DNA of 64,000 nucleotides from Astrocystis sublimbata (Eukaryota; Ascomycota; Sordariomycetes; Xylariales; Xylariaceae): positions 62,001 through 126,000 of the forward strand of contig JAJNNY010000031.1 of the NCBI GenBank assembly GCA_022453515.1, written 5' to 3'. How positions within the stretch are numbered: the first letter of the stretch is position 1; every line of letters starts with the position of its first letter. The notes below the pieces were generated by a model. It had not been told where the DNA came from. It worked only from the letters and a program-made list of their open reading frames with translations, and did no database searches. Position numbers and translations under genes: made by a program. Of this stretch, positions 23,187-35,475 are shown one piece after another.

Positions 23187-24035
23187 CTAGACCTCGATGC
23201 CGCAGAGCCTCGTGAACTCTTCGGCGGATGTGTCAAAATGCATGTCTGCTGCATCTCGAGCAGCGTCTTTCGTATCTTGCATCAGAACAGATGCTTTTTT
23301 GATGCCACTGCGGGGTGGAATGAGCCAAAATGATACCTCGGTTCCCAGACGAGCCAGTCTTGAAATAATGCCGTGTAGTTCTTCCCAGAGGTCTCTGTTG
23401 GCAACCTGTCTTGCTTTGCGGGTCTTCCATCGCCGCTTCACCCATGTCGCGAGCCAACGGGTCGCTCCGAAAACGACATACTCAAGGTCAGTGGCAACGA
23501 CTATGCGGTTCCAACCTTCTTCTTGCCATTCTCTGGATTCGAGTGCTGCAATGACGGCCCGCAGCTTAGCACGATTGCTACTCGGGACATGAGATTCCCC
23601 TCCCGGACCTACTTGCTCTAGAGGGAAACCAACCGTGCCACCTTCAGTCTGGTCGAGGGCAGCAAAGGGAAAAGTGGCGATGGCGCCAGACTTGGCAGCT
23701 CCCTTGTATGCAAAACTGCAACCGCCGATTGATTGCTCCGAGAGACTGCCATTGTTTATGCAACTCCCATCGACGACGAGAAGTATTTCACGGCTATCGT
23801 ACCTGTTCACAAATCGAGGCTGCGATGTACGGGTGAAGACAGTCTGGAGAGGGAAGTGCTCCTCCGGGGTGGAATCCAGACTCCTGGGGTGGAATATGGT
23901 GGCGGTGCTGACTTTCGAGCGACGAGTTAGGCGTTTTCGTATTCTCTGAGGCTGTCGTGATTCTGGCAGAAGATCTATGGCACCAACTTGTGGTTGGGCG
24001 TGGACCCAAGTCGGGGTGCCGAGAGTGATTAACAT
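23187..24035 (-). CDS. RNase H-fold protein with altered active site
   Basis: One exon of 282 residues. The RNase H fold is recognisable from the first strand LLVVDGSCINNG (D89), the SNRAxLRAVIAALESR helix (about 153-168) and the strand IVVATDLEYVVFGATRW (D183), followed by RRWKT, RDLWEEL and VSFWLIPP, which are usual in fungal RNase H-like proteins. In active members the helix reads SNRAELRA and its Glu binds metal; here residue 157 is Lys (AAG for GAG). The last metal site is also weak, since the usual Asp motif is replaced by MQDTKDAARDA. Cleavage of RNA in RNA-DNA hybrids is therefore doubtful, although the fold may still bind nucleic acid. The N-terminal 75 residues are basic. These proteins are often copied between fungal genomes and may derive from retroelement RNase H domains. 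Confidence 0.85.
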   Translation of the reverse strand: MLITLGTPTWVHAQPQVGAIDLLPESRQPQRIRKRLTRRSKVSTATIFHPRSLDSTPEEHFPLQTVFTRTSQPRFVNRYDSREILLVVDGSCINNGSLSEQSIGGCSFAYKGAAKSGAIATFPFAALDQTEGGTVGFPLEQVGPGGESHVPSSNRAKLRAVIAALESREWQEEGWNRIVVATDLEYVVFGATRWLATWVKRRWKTRKARQVANRDLWEELHGIISRLARLGTEVSFWLIPPRSGIKKASVLMQDTKDAARDAADMHFDTSAEEFTRLCGIEV

Positions 24036-25431
24036 GGTCAGTGCCTCGGGAAATGGCGAGACAAGAATGGAGATGTGTACGGCCTAATGCAAAGTATTGG
24101 CTGTGTAGGTATGATGGAAGGAGAGACTCCAGATCAGTCGACGAGGCCTGTTGTTTGTTTGTTTGTTCTGCGTTGCGGATGACGGTCAGCACGATTTTGC
24201 GTCGCTCTGGCCCCGAATTGGTAGGAGGTATGTGTTCGACAGCACTCGGCTACTGGCATCCGACTGCTGTCGTCACGTCGACGTTGGAAAGCCACACAAT
24301 ATGCTTGAAAAGGAGGGTCCGCTAGCGGAGCAGGGTGCCTTGGATAGATGGAGGGGGTGAACTTTGTGAGATGAGACACGGGCAGCACACTTCAATGTAG
24401 ATGAGCAAATGTTGTAGGAGGAGTCAAGGGAGAAGCGAGCATCGGGTGAGATGGTGGAATTGGGAGGGGAGGGTGAGTGCATCGCACCTGAGAAGGAGCT
24501 ACTCTGTCATGTCTGTCTCTGTCCTGTCTGTCTCTGTCGTGTGTACATTCCATCCTTACTCGTCCGTCCCATGCGCCTTCCCGAGGCCAGACTTGAGAAC
24601 TACTAGCGCAGGTGCTGGCTGCCAGAGTAACGGATGGCAATTGCCTATCTCGCCTATGTGTTAGCGTCCCTGAAACAGTCTACATAAGGTACCTAGGTAA
24701 CTTGGGTTTGTGGCTTTAGCTTCCATGGCAACCTAAGCCTCTCCGAAGCTCAGCTTGCGGTAGCCAAGCACTGACGCGCACATGGCGAGATACGATTCCT
24801 TGTATGGCAGTGAGCACGACGATCTTTTGCCAACATCGGAGTATCCCTGGTCGTTCGGTAGTCTGAGCATCTCGCTGCTTTTTCCACTCTCGGATCAGAA
24901 TGGCATCTCTCGAGGATTGTTGTTTCCTCAAGAACAACGGCGAGAGCGGTTTGATGTTCAACGGCAAAATGGCCTGTTATTGAGGTAGTAGCCAGTTTGG
25001 GTGGAGCATGCCCAGGTGTCGCGCCATGCTTGGAACGTCTCGAGACGATGGCTCCGTGCCTTAGCGCCGTTGCTATGCCGATCGATGCAGATCACTCAAG
25101 CATAACAAGCTTCGATACTAATGGGCTTAGAATGTCCTCATCATTTACAACTGATAGAATGGGAACTCGTGAACATGAACTATTTTATCATTGGCATGGT
25201 GTATCCGCAACGTAGGACTTTCCAATGAGGCAGTAAATGAAGTGGTTGTTCTTTGCCCGTCGCCTATGAGACGACGAATTCCCATCTCCGATATTCCACG
25301 TCCCAAGATGGGCCTCCGAGACGGGCCTCTCGCCCATGACCAAAGCCCTACTAGACCCCGTATCTGCGCCAAATGCCATCAAATATACCCTTTCCAGCCT
25401 TTTTAAAATCAGTTTTTATACAGTCCTTTAT
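24036..25431. other. Intergenic between RNase H-like gene and foldback element
   Basis: No gene is supported. The region 24150-24170 has a short TTTG repeat and 24505-24545 a GTCTCT-rich tract. An exact TACCTAGGTA palindrome is at 24690-24699. Confidence 0.5.
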
Positions 25432-25748
25432 ATGAGAATCAGTAACATATACACATTTAATCTACTCTCACCATTTAAGTAAAAACGACGCGAAATACGG
25501 CTGGCCCAACAATACGAAGGATGCTACTCACAACACTGCCTACCTAGGTACCAAAACTACCCCACATGGGCGGCCGTCTGTTACGACCGGCATAGAAGTC
25601 GTAGTAGACGACCGGCCATATGAGGTAGTTTTGGTATTTAGGTAGTGTTGTGAGTGGCATCCCTTGTATTGTTGGGCCAGCCGTAGTTCGCGTAGTTTTT
25701 CACTCGTATGGTGGGAATAACAACTGTGTATACATTACTGATTCTCAT
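25432..25748. mobile_element. 317-bp foldback inverted-repeat element (MITE-like)
   Basis: Two arms of about 145 bp are inverted copies of each other around a loop of about 30 bp (roughly 25580-25610). The ends match over 13 bp (ATGAGAATCAGTA at 25432; TACTGATTCTCAT ending at 25748). Internal matches include ACGGCTGGCCCAACAATAC on the left and GTATTGTTGGGCCAGCCGT on the right, and CCAAAACTACC opposite GGTAGTTTTGG. Differences between the arms are mostly transitions. There is no coding capacity. I could not identify a target-site duplication. A non-autonomous DNA transposon or an inverted duplication both fit. Confidence 0.8.
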
Positions 25749-25832
25749 GTGTACCTACAACTGTGTGCAAGGAAAGGACAAGCGTCTCGCGCCAGACGTC
25801 TTGACAAGGATCCAACCATTGTATACCGTCCT

Positions 25833-27195
25833 TCATATGTTGGGATCGGCACTCAATAAATCCGCCACTCCCTTCGCGACTACTTCATGGATCGCCGACG
25901 TCGGGTGCAAATCGTTGAGCCAAAAGTACTCATTGACCGGAATGCCACAGCTTGGGTCGAAGGTATCTTGCGCAGGAGTTCCACTGCTATCATCAGCCAT
26001 CACGAAACTACAAAAGTTTATGCGCGGGCTTGGACGCGGAAGGCAACTTACTCCTGATAAGCTACGCAATAATCAGTCGTGTTCTGGAGCCCAGCAGTCT
26101 CGGCATGTAATTTGGGGTCGTCAATGACTTCTCCGAAGCTCTCGTTCGAATCGTAGATCCACACATTGGTGTCGGCCTTGGCCTTCAGGCTATTAGCCAA
26201 ATCAACCACCTTCTGGTTCCAAACCGCCACGTCTGCCTTGATGAGCGCCACCGCGGAGTCCCCCTGGCCAATGACCACGGGCGTTCTTTCCAGAGGCGGC
26301 ACATTGATCAAGACATAGTTTCGCCCGCCGGCATCGTACATCTTGTCCACCAGTCCCGAAAAAACATCGAAAATTTCGTCGTTGAGGGCGTCGGTCATGT
26401 TTTTGCCTTGCTTAAAGCTGTTGTTGACATCGTTGATTCCGATCCAAATCGCGAAGATGGAGTCATCCCCGGTCCAGGTTGTGCTTGCTGAGCTGCCAGT
26501 GTATCCAGGTAAGAACTCCGTATCGACCTGTTCTTTCACAGACTTCACGGTTGGTAGGTATGGTTCGACCAAGGCCGCTAAGACAAGTCAGTACTTGTTA
26601 ATGACTTCGCGAGCAGTGTGAACTTACAGTCCACCGTCGCGCCTCCGTACGCGAAGTTGTAGGTCAGCAGCTCCGAGGCGTTGTACTTGTATGTCAGGTA
26701 ACTAATGGTCGGAGGTCAACAACGCTGTTCATTCAACGTCAAGGAAAGATTCAGCGAAGATTCAGTAATCCCCCTCAATGCCATAAAGCCGAAGACTCCG
26801 CTGCGCAAAGACTCCTCCCTCGTCAACGCGTAATCGAGGTACTCAAGAATGCAGCCAATTGTAAATCACCAACCTGACCCAGTTCGGCCCGTTCGACGAT
26901 GTCCGCCCAGGATAGTTTGGATTTCCAAGGGGATTTGTCGCGGATGGTTGTGCTTGTGTGTAGTCAAACCCCGTTTCCGTATAACTGTCTCCGCTGCAAA
27001 ATGGTGTTAGTATGTGTTAAACCCTGCGAAGTATCACCATCGTCCTGCTTACAAGATGAAAGCCTTCTGGACATTCTCCCATCCTACCCATCTCTTCGCT
27101 ATCACCGCATTTGTCCGCTCAGCTCGAGTGCCTATATGCAGCGCTGAAGCGCCGAGCGCGAACCACGAAACCGCTGCCGATGTAAGCTGAACCAT
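25833..27195 (-). CDS. Secreted SGNH/GDSL esterase, carbohydrate esterase family 16-like
   Basis: CE16 enzymes remove acetyl groups from oligosaccharides of plant cell walls outside the cell. Five exons fit: 27195-27053, 26993-26874, 26701-26628, 26577-26052 and 25986-25833 (introns 59, 172, 50 and 65 nt), giving 338 residues with consistent phases. The start opens a signal peptide ([20 protein letters not shown]). Block I is FGDSYTETG with nucleophile S51, formed across intron 1. [12 protein letters not shown] segment follows, then block II GGATVD at 107-112, block III GIND with oxyanion N161, and block V NDLHPTS with D313 and H315. All catalytic residues are present. The second intron uses a weaker donor (GTTGGT), but the protein reads cleanly across it ([11 protein letters not shown]). 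The polysaccharide substrate is inferred from the family only. Confidence 0.92.
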
Positions 27196-29600
27196 TTCGA
27201 ATCACTTGAGGCAGTCTGATATCCGACAAAGTACACCAGGTGGTAGCACAGCACAGTCATGACCACATCGTCAGCGCGGGGACCGGTGACTTACTTATAT
27301 TGCCAAGTTGTTTCTCCAATTCACAGTCTCGGTCTATCTCCTCACGATCCCTATGGAAGACTATTGGCGGGGCCTACACGCCATGATGTCTTCCTCTCCT
27401 ACCATTGCACCGAATCACACCGACTGATGTCATCTCATCCATATCATCAAAGCGTTGTCCGGTCTCCGACTCTCCGTCGCCCCCGGCCCCCAATATATAT
27501 CATCAGTTACCTTAGATTGCATCACAGGGTCCTTCCGATGCTACGTACCATCACATAACGTGCAGCTTGCCCAGGAAAATGGGGTATACGGCGTATAAAA
27601 AAACCCCGCACTGCTGCATCCAAAAGCAATGATTTCTCCGCTAGAAAAAGAAGCTGTCCAGGGTAAGCTATTATCACGTGATCGGAAGGATGGCTTCCGG
27701 GGGCGCATGGCGGTCAATATGCTTGGGTCCGCGTGGTAGGATACCTTTCTACTCATGAAGGGAGCGACCAGTGCATGCGAAAGAATGAGGGAAACGTGAC
27801 TGCTATTTAACTAACCTTCAACGTTACTATTTCAAGCCCAAGCAGCGGAGTGTCTATGGCGACCGCCCCGATACCACGTGTCATTCTATATCTACAATGG
27901 AATCTTGAACACATGGGTTCTCTTTGAATAGTCAAAGCCCATTCTTAGCATATATAGATTATTTCCCGGTCGAACTCTATGAGTTTTGTTTCGTTTCGCT
28001 GTGCCGCTAGACGTAGGACTGTGGTACTAACCCCATTTCGCCTGTACCTAGCGTAAAATAGTTAGCCCGCTTCAGCAGGGCTTAGTCACCTCCATTTTCC
28101 ATCTCCAGTATGGAATACAACGTACTCACATATTCTGCCCTCGCTTTGCACCTCTTCGTGGTTACCTTTCAAAGAGTATCTACTCGACTGATGGTTGAAA
28201 CCCGGTTTCGAAAGCTTTCCTAGCACTGTCGACAATAGCGAACCTCGAACTTGTTCTGCGGTAATTGATAAACAAACTTATGGTAACGTTCTGATTCTAA
28301 AATTTAACAAAGATCCAAGTGAAGCATTGGAAAAAAGAAAACGATGTCGCAACCCATTGGTTTGATTTGCTGAATAAGGTGGGTAGCTACATGTCCGGAG
28401 GCATCTAGGTGCTGTACTAGCCCTCTATGGGCGCAGTAAACAGTAAATCAACAGTAGATAAACCATAAAGATTGTTAACGCGTTAACGAAAATAAATACC
28501 GAAGCAACCGTTAAGAATCTTTGATAGTTTTGTAATTCGACATCAAAGAATTCTGACGTCGACTCAGCATCGAAGCATCGGAGCACCCGTCGAAGCATCG
28601 AAGCGCCCGTCGAAGCGTCGAAGCGTCGAAGCCCGCCAAACCTGCCAAGCCTGCTTATTAAATCTACCTAGTAGAAAGAGCTTAGAAAGAGCTTCTCCAC
28701 TAGGTACTTCTACGGACGGTCCTATGACTACAACTGTTTTTCAAGCTGGTCAATTCATTGTTACGGTTGTGCGATTGCGGATCTATATGGAAACCACTAA
28801 GGGCTTTTATTAATACAGATATACGGACTTTACGACTACACTACGGGCTACAGATTACGAAATAGACCTCGTAGGCTGGCTCAGCTGGCTGGGCTGCGTG
28901 GGCCGCGGAAACGACATTCGAATCAACGTTTGAAATTCTTAACGCCTACGACATGGCTTACTGAGCAGCACTACTAGTGGATATGCACCAAGCTGTATGT
29001 GTCAATATCCTTGAGGCGATCGCTGAGTTTGATATCTCAAGACCCTTCTGACATAAACCGTAGATCATCGCATATCCGCTTTTGTAGCATAATGGCTTGA
29101 ATTACCCCTGTTCGGGCCCTGGTCCTTGGCTGGTCCAGATTTAATGTGGCAGAGGAAATATCGGTATAGTGCAAAGCTAACTAGAAGCATGTTAGTTCGC
29201 AGTGTGAGTACGGGAAGTCTGAGACAACAAATCTAAAGTCCGAACGTATAATCTCGAATATTGGCAAAGGCCGAATATCTGACCCAGAATACTCGAAATC
29301 TAAATCCCGAGTATGTGACCTGCAATACTGACAACCTGCCATGCAAGCATATATTGTCCTGTTCTACAGTCATTCTGGGTATCCAATTGGAATATGCCCC
29401 ATCTAACTAGCCGGCGCTTGCTATGTATCGAGTCCGGACCCCCACCTCTGTGACAGCATAAAGCTGAGACCTCCGCCAGGCCGGATTGAACCCCTCCTCA
29501 CAACAACACAACTCCAACATCACAGCATACATCGACTCTCCATTTACGCAGCTCGAATTCCGACAGATACAAATCACCCTCTCCAGCACGGCCATTCAAG
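27196..29600. other. Long intergenic region, gene-poor
   Basis: No gene is supported over 2.4 kb. It is AT-rich with many stops in all frames. A short CGTCGAAG-type repeat (28567-28635) is listed separately. The stretch 28800-28910 has a composition seen in degenerate fungal transposon ends, but I cannot name an element. Confidence 0.45.
28567..28635. repeat. Irregular short repeat of (G/A)TCGAAGC units
   Basis: The octamer-like unit CGTCGAAG or CATCGAAG recurs about seven times with small spacers, ending in a perfect GTCGAAGCGTCGAAGCGTCGAAG run. No open frame or RNA gene is associated. Confidence 0.7.
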
Positions 29601-30038
29601 ATGACTTACATTTTCTGCGTTGCCTACGCCCAGGGGTGCACCTTCGACATGGAATACTACTTGGCCAAACATGTATGTGAATAAGCGACCTTAGCTCCGA
29701 CGCCCATCCCCTCAACTCTACGAAAACCAAAAACATATGATACATATTCCCACCGGGTGCCTGGCTAGAAAATGAAATGCTGACTCTCTCGCACAAAGAT
29801 GCCGCTTGTCCAGAAGGAGTGGACGTCATACGGTCTCAAGAGCTGGAAGGTCGCCAAATTCACCAATGAAGAATCGCCTTACGCCGTCCAGGCTTGGCTC
29901 GAGTGGGAGAGCAAGGAGCACGCCGACAAGGGCATCGCCAGCGCTGGTGGCGCCAACGTCTTCGCGGATGTGCCCACATTCTCCAACGTGAAGCCTGTGG
30001 TCCTGTCGGGTGACGAGGTCGGGTCCGCTGTCTGCTAA
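29601..30038 (+). CDS. EthD-domain small protein
   Basis: EthD proteins are small dimeric alpha-beta barrel (ferredoxin-like) proteins; the founder is needed for ethyl tert-butyl ether degradation in bacteria and fungal ones are mostly uncharacterised. Exons 29601-29672 and 29799-30038 (intron 126 nt, GTATGT..AAAG) give 103 residues, the usual length. The first exon encodes MTYIFCVAYAQGCTFDMEYY followed by LAKH, and the second begins MPLV, restoring the family's KHMPLV motif. SYGLKSWKV, AVQAWLEWES, FADVPTFSNVKP and a terminal Gly/Val/Ser-rich end all follow the family pattern. Starting at the second exon alone would lose the first beta strand. It is likely cytosolic. Codon bias is strong in exon 2. 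No clustered pathway genes are nearby. Confidence 0.92.
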
Positions 30039-30748
30039 TCAGATGTGATTAGCGGATAACTATCAAGAAGGACGGAAACTACATATCAAGGAACGATCGA
30101 GGGTTTTTCTAGGCCATGCATCGCTTGGAATTGAGGAGGGACTTCTGTGTGTTCTCATACATGAGCACGGCTTTTGAAGTGCGGCTCGCCCCCGCACGAG
30201 TTCATCGCAGGTAGCAGAGAAGTTAGGATCAGTCCCGACTCTTAATAAACTCACCGTCAAAGAATCATGCGATAAATCAAACATTGTCTTGCCCCACCTC
30301 TGGCTATAATCAGATTCAAAACTTTTGCTTCGCAGCTTCCGGCATGATAGGGACATAGTGGTCTACCTAATTAGACCAATTATATTGCTTCATATATGGT
30401 TTACAAGCAATTATACTCGGGAAATCTTACTATGCATGGTGTCCAATTCTTAGGGGCGCTGCCAAAGAGAAGTTATAGAATACAATGGTAATTAGCGAGA
30501 GGAGTGGAATAGAAAGTATTTCACCTCTTCTGCTTCCCAATCACCTTCATGAATCGCATATATCATAAAGCCGTGAAAGCACCGTCATTAAATGAGAAAA
30601 GAAAAAGAAACAATGACCAGAACACAAGAAGCCGCCCTCGTTTCCCATTTAGCAGTCTGTTAAATGGTCTTCAGACCTGACCATCCCCTGTTGATAGCTC
30701 AACGAATGTCTATTGCACTCCGTTTATGGCCGACCCATTCTAGCCTTA
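30039..30748. other. Convergent intergenic region
   Basis: It lies between the 3' ends of the EthD gene and the Clr5-domain gene. I see no gene or repeat. Confidence 0.5.
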
Positions 30749-31628
30749 TTATCTTCTTGCGCCATGCCTGTTGACATGTTCGTGAGCAGCACCGTATGTA
30801 TCGTTCCCAGCGCTATGACTCCCGTGCCCATGGCTTTGCACTGGTGCATATATACGTCCATTATGTCCGGCATTGTATTGGGGTGTTGGCATCATTTGGT
30901 AGTTCGTTTGCATGGTGCTGTGAGAATTCTGAGCGGACTCATATGCTGCTGGCGGGTACGTATTCGAAGTCGGAGACATGGCGTAATACCCATACATAGA
31001 TGCCGAGGCGTCGACATAGTGATCCAAGGTCGTCGACGGCGATGCTATCTGAGCTGGCGGGATGCTATATCCGTATTGGTTCTGCTGTGTGGTGGACACG
31101 TAGGCCGCATTTCTGCCGTACCTCGTAATCTTTAGCTCTTGTTCCAATAAAAGCAGTCGGGTTCAACGACACATACTGCGCTGTGTCGATTTGACCAGGA
31201 GATGTCTCCATGTTGCTGTATGATCGTCCCGACATATTTGACTGTCCATATTGACTTTGCCTCCGATGGCTGCTGGTGGGATTGGGAGATGGCTCTCGGC
31301 CTGCTCCAGCGGTATTGTGATGAGACAAGGTAGGGGAAGCGGTATCCGAACCACTTGTTGAGCTTGCTGGGCTGGCAACAGATGCCGAATCAGCGTCACT
31401 CCGCCTTCTGCAATTATATTTCCGAACGCCCCATTTGTCCAGCCGTCCTCTGTACGCGCGCACTCTATTGCAGTTCTTGTTAGCTCCGAACTCTGTGTAG
31501 GGGAAGAAGTCTTCGTACGAAGCCTTGAAGCCATATTCCCTGATCATAATCTTTCGAACCTCCGATAGTGTCTTCTCCGCATAGAGCTGCTTAATTGTTG
31601 CTTCGTGTATGTCCCATTGTTTCGTCAT
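30749..31628 (-). CDS. Clr5-domain protein
   Basis: The Clr5 domain is a roughly 50-residue N-terminal module of fungal proteins, named from fission yeast Clr5, which contributes to gene silencing; it is found in many likely nuclear proteins. Exons 31628-31519, 31464-31177 and 31121-30749 (introns 54 and 55 nt) give 256 residues. The domain covers about residues 4-52: WDIHEATIKQLYAEKTLSEV, then EYGFKAS joined across intron 1 to VRAYRGRLDKWGVRK. A Ser/Pro/His/Gln-rich, probably disordered, region makes up the rest, with many Tyr, Gln and Asn residues in the last exon. Intron 2 uses GTATGT..ACGAG; the alternative of reading through stops after 45 residues in a different frame. The function here is unknown; a chromatin or transcription role is inferred from the family. 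Confidence 0.88.
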
Positions 31629-34600
31629 TGTTGTGATAACGAAACGCGCGTGATAGGTGTCAGGCTTTCAGAGATCTTATGATAGATCTGCGTGAACCGA
31701 GATACAGTATCAAGACAGTTGGAAGTTAAACAAAGAATAACCGAACCTCGTCCTAATAAAATGCTTCGAAGCGTTGAGGCTGTAGCATATGATAATGACT
31801 CGTAAAAGCCCGTTCCAGCCTTGTAGGCAGACCTCGAATGTGGAGTAATAGGGAAAGACGATCAAGAACCACCTAAAGGGCCAGCAAACAACAGCGATAC
31901 ATGGTAAGACAACGTATCCCCACAAGCAGGCTCTAAGGTATCCAGCCACTCTAAGCCTGATATCAACCTTATCTCACTGTTTCCTTGAGCGAAAGTGTTA
32001 AGGCTACGAATGATATTAGCTTGTTGAATGCCGATGCTGATTGGGCCCTTGGGATAATACTACAACACATTCAAATGTAGACCCAATGTTATGGCAGTAC
32101 ACCGAGGAAGTTGGTGAGGTCTTTTGTATATTCGGGGCATGCACTTATCCTAGACTGTGGTCGATATGTCTCTATACTTCTACTCACAGCCACACTGGAT
32201 AGCCTGCATGGAGTGCCGCCTGCCTAACAAGGATGGCCGACCTCGAAATCCTAAAACAGAGGGACTCAGTCTGATAAGGCTGACAGACTATTGCAATTGG
32301 AGGCTGTCTTAGTCTTGAAACTGTCCCACTTCGAATGGATTTGCTTCTGGAACATGACATCGAGTTTTGTAATGATTATTGGGTATTAGCAAACTGGCCT
32401 TCTCTCGGCTAAGACAGGACAATCTGCTGCATGGACTGTCAGCACTTGTGGTGGGCGCAAAACTGGTGTGCTGTGGCTTAAATCGCCTGCTGCCTAATGG
32501 GAGAGGAGGGGGGGAAGCAAGGGTGCACAGTCGATAACCTTAATCCTAAACATTCACACATGTTGCGGTGCTTTGCACATGCATCTCCACCCGATGACTC
32601 CTACTAGGTAGTTGTCTGAAGAATACCCAGCCTATAGAGTTGCCTTGGTACCATTCCTGAGCCGGACTCCGCCACGACGCTAAAAGGGACAGGACCAAGA
32701 AACGTACCCGGCATCCCTCGGAAGTACACCACCATCATACTCCGGCTAGATTCCGGTACCAGTATTTTGATGTGCCATCCGTTCATCCCAATATGAAATG
32801 CAACATCAAACATAAAAAAGATCCAAGTTGAAGAGATATCTGACGTGGCCAATGATGACGAACAGGTGATCGCATCCGCGCCCGCAGTGCCATCTTATGT
32901 GAGAACTTAACTATAGCTCTATACTATTAAACAGCTTGGCTCTTATCTAGTGTCGTGGACACGATCTATTGCAAGTTTCTCAATGGCGATGGATGAAAGC
33001 TCTGTTACCCAACCACATTGAAATCGGTTGGTGAGAAGGTTTCTTGACAGCATGTCCATTCAATTTGAATTGTCAAATAGGAATTCGTTGTTGGAGTTGA
33101 ATGATGATAGATGTGCAGTTTAATAGCCAGTTCCGCCTTACAGATCACCAATGTTAGCCTTCGTAGACTTTGATAACGCAGTCTGGGATAGTTTACCCCA
33201 ATAACGGTTTGGATGGACTTACGTAGTGCATTGGCGCCGTGTCCACTGACATAGACAGAAGCGGTTGAACCATAAACTCGCCGAGCCCTTAGGTTTTCTC
33301 TAAACTGGCCTCATAGTCTCTCTGCTTGCCTCGTTACATTGCCCGAAACTTACTGCTAACACTGGGCAATGAGCTCCACCACTTGCTATTATGGATTCCA
33401 ATTGGATAAACAGTTGGTGTTAGGCACAAGGCGTAGACCATGCATCTAATGGTTGATCGATTAATGCAGTCAGCTAACATGTATCGGGACGTCGACGATC
33501 GTCTGTCTCGTACCCGTGTGGCACACAGACGCGCTCGTGCATAGCAACGGTGTCAGCAAGATTTCGTTCGATGCCAATTTGGGTCTCGCGCATCGACCTC
33601 GCGGGTCATCCTACACAGGTGAGTAAAATCAGAGTCTCGCCTTACCGAATCACGGGCCGAGGCGGCATTATTATCCTGAAGTGCGGCAGGGAAGGTTGGG
33701 ACGGTTGCGTGAAACTTACTCAACGGGTAATACTGTACTTTGACGAAATGTTGTAGCAAACGCACGTCACGGACAATGGATCGCACAGCCAGTCCATGTG
33801 ACTCATGATCAGCCGAAGTCCTACATATACAAGGTCTATACGACGATACAACATGGTTATGTCGCTTTGGGATTCAATCTTACCCACCCTGGGCCACCCG
33901 CAATGGGGCGCGATCTGTAATTATGTAAGAAGCGGAGCAGTACTAACATCATCTCTAAAGTTCGAGATACAAATTCTGACAGGCTTCCAAGATATGTCAC
34001 TGAGGGGAAATGACCATGCATACACAATGTGCAAAAAATTTGGGCAAGTTTGACACGGATAATGTTGCTTGCCGAGCTACCGATCCATGTCACGCAAGGC
34101 ATTCTGCAAGGCAATCTTGTCCATCTTTACCTATCCCTTCTAAGTTTCGAAGTATGGCCCCTCTTCCCTTCCCTGATCTTGGTTCTGGAACCTCTCTCAC
34201 CTTCCCCGCTTATCATACACTAATTAAAAGCGTTTGCTTCCCACTTAAATTGTTCTGACAGCATTTGCAAGGGTGGAATATGTAGGACTGCCGAATTGAG
34301 CCGCAACTAGTCACCATATATACTACTTACCTGGTAAGTGCAAATTCGAAATAAACCCCATAACAACAACTGATTTATTGATATTGGCCCTTATAACACG
34401 GAAAAGACTTTTTCTTGATAAGAATGAAGCTCTATACTGAAAGTCGCGACTATGCTGTCCTGCCGGATTGATATCCGCACCGGACCGATGGACGATGGAA
34501 GAGCAACCAGCCCCCTTACTAATACTCCACATCCCACGAACTACAGGGACACTAAGGCAAGGGAATCAGCCTCACGCGGCAGGGCGCGGCCCGGATGGGT

Positions 34601-35475
34601 TGGTTGCCTTACCCCAAATCCTAGAGATCCACTTTGTAGCCGCAACCATGGTGATGGGAAAGTGCCAATCCCTTGCCAATGAACCAGCAGCTAAGTGGAC
34701 GAGAATGTGAGACACATTGGGGGGCGGTGCAGCATGCATAGAACAACACATAACACATACAGACCTAACGCTTATGTCGGTCTACTAAGTACCATAGCAC
34801 ATGGTATGGAATATTCTGCTGAGGGAAAATGCGATGTAACCTCCGCTGCTGACTTTTGTCGCTTCTATCACGTTATATGCTGTGGCATGGCAGGGCAGGG
34901 TTTCTGCAGCGGACTCCGCCCGGAAGGGCACATCAGGGCAGAATCCCATCCGCACCCTGTGTAATATATACACATGCATGTAAGATCGAGCACGGACTCC
35001 AGCAACGGACTGTAGGAGTCGATCAGGGTCCAATCAGCAAAATCCCATTCTGAACACCGCCGCGGCTCAGTGGTGATCTAGCACGAATCCTGATTTCTAG
35101 CATCACTGCGCCCGGCCCCCAACAGAGCTTCCCTTCGTTAACACACATTTCTCACATTCTGCCCTCGCTTTTGCGCTTGCGGGTATCTGCAAGACCTTCC
35201 CCCGCAGGGCATGGGGTTCGGGGCAAGGGAAGTCTTACATACAACCTTCTGATTGACTGCACGAATGAGTGAGATTGCTATTTTCAGACCTCGTACATTT
35301 CACTGGGGTAAATTTGCGAAAAGCTCGATCGGAACTAATTGATGTCTCCGATGCCCTTAATGCCCTGGATGTCCTTAGAAGCTGATTATAACTCTAGTCC
35401 TTCGAGGAATCAGCCATGCCCTTCACGCCCCTCGAAACGATTTTATACTCTCACAGTCCTGCCTAGGGCTTACTC
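31629..35475. other. Long intergenic region without recognisable genes
   Basis: Nearly 4 kb with no frame that shows family motifs or codon bias. Scattered short frames (for example minus strand 32852-32604) are not supported. The sequence is AT-rich and could include old, mutated repeats, but none could be named. Confidence 0.5.

Noticed and set aside
28567..28635. CRISPR-like array
   Set aside because: Units are 8-9 bp without unique spacers, and the organism is a eukaryote.
35050..35115. tRNA-like A box (GGCTCAGTGG)
   Set aside because: No acceptor stem, anticodon stem or T-loop can be formed around it.
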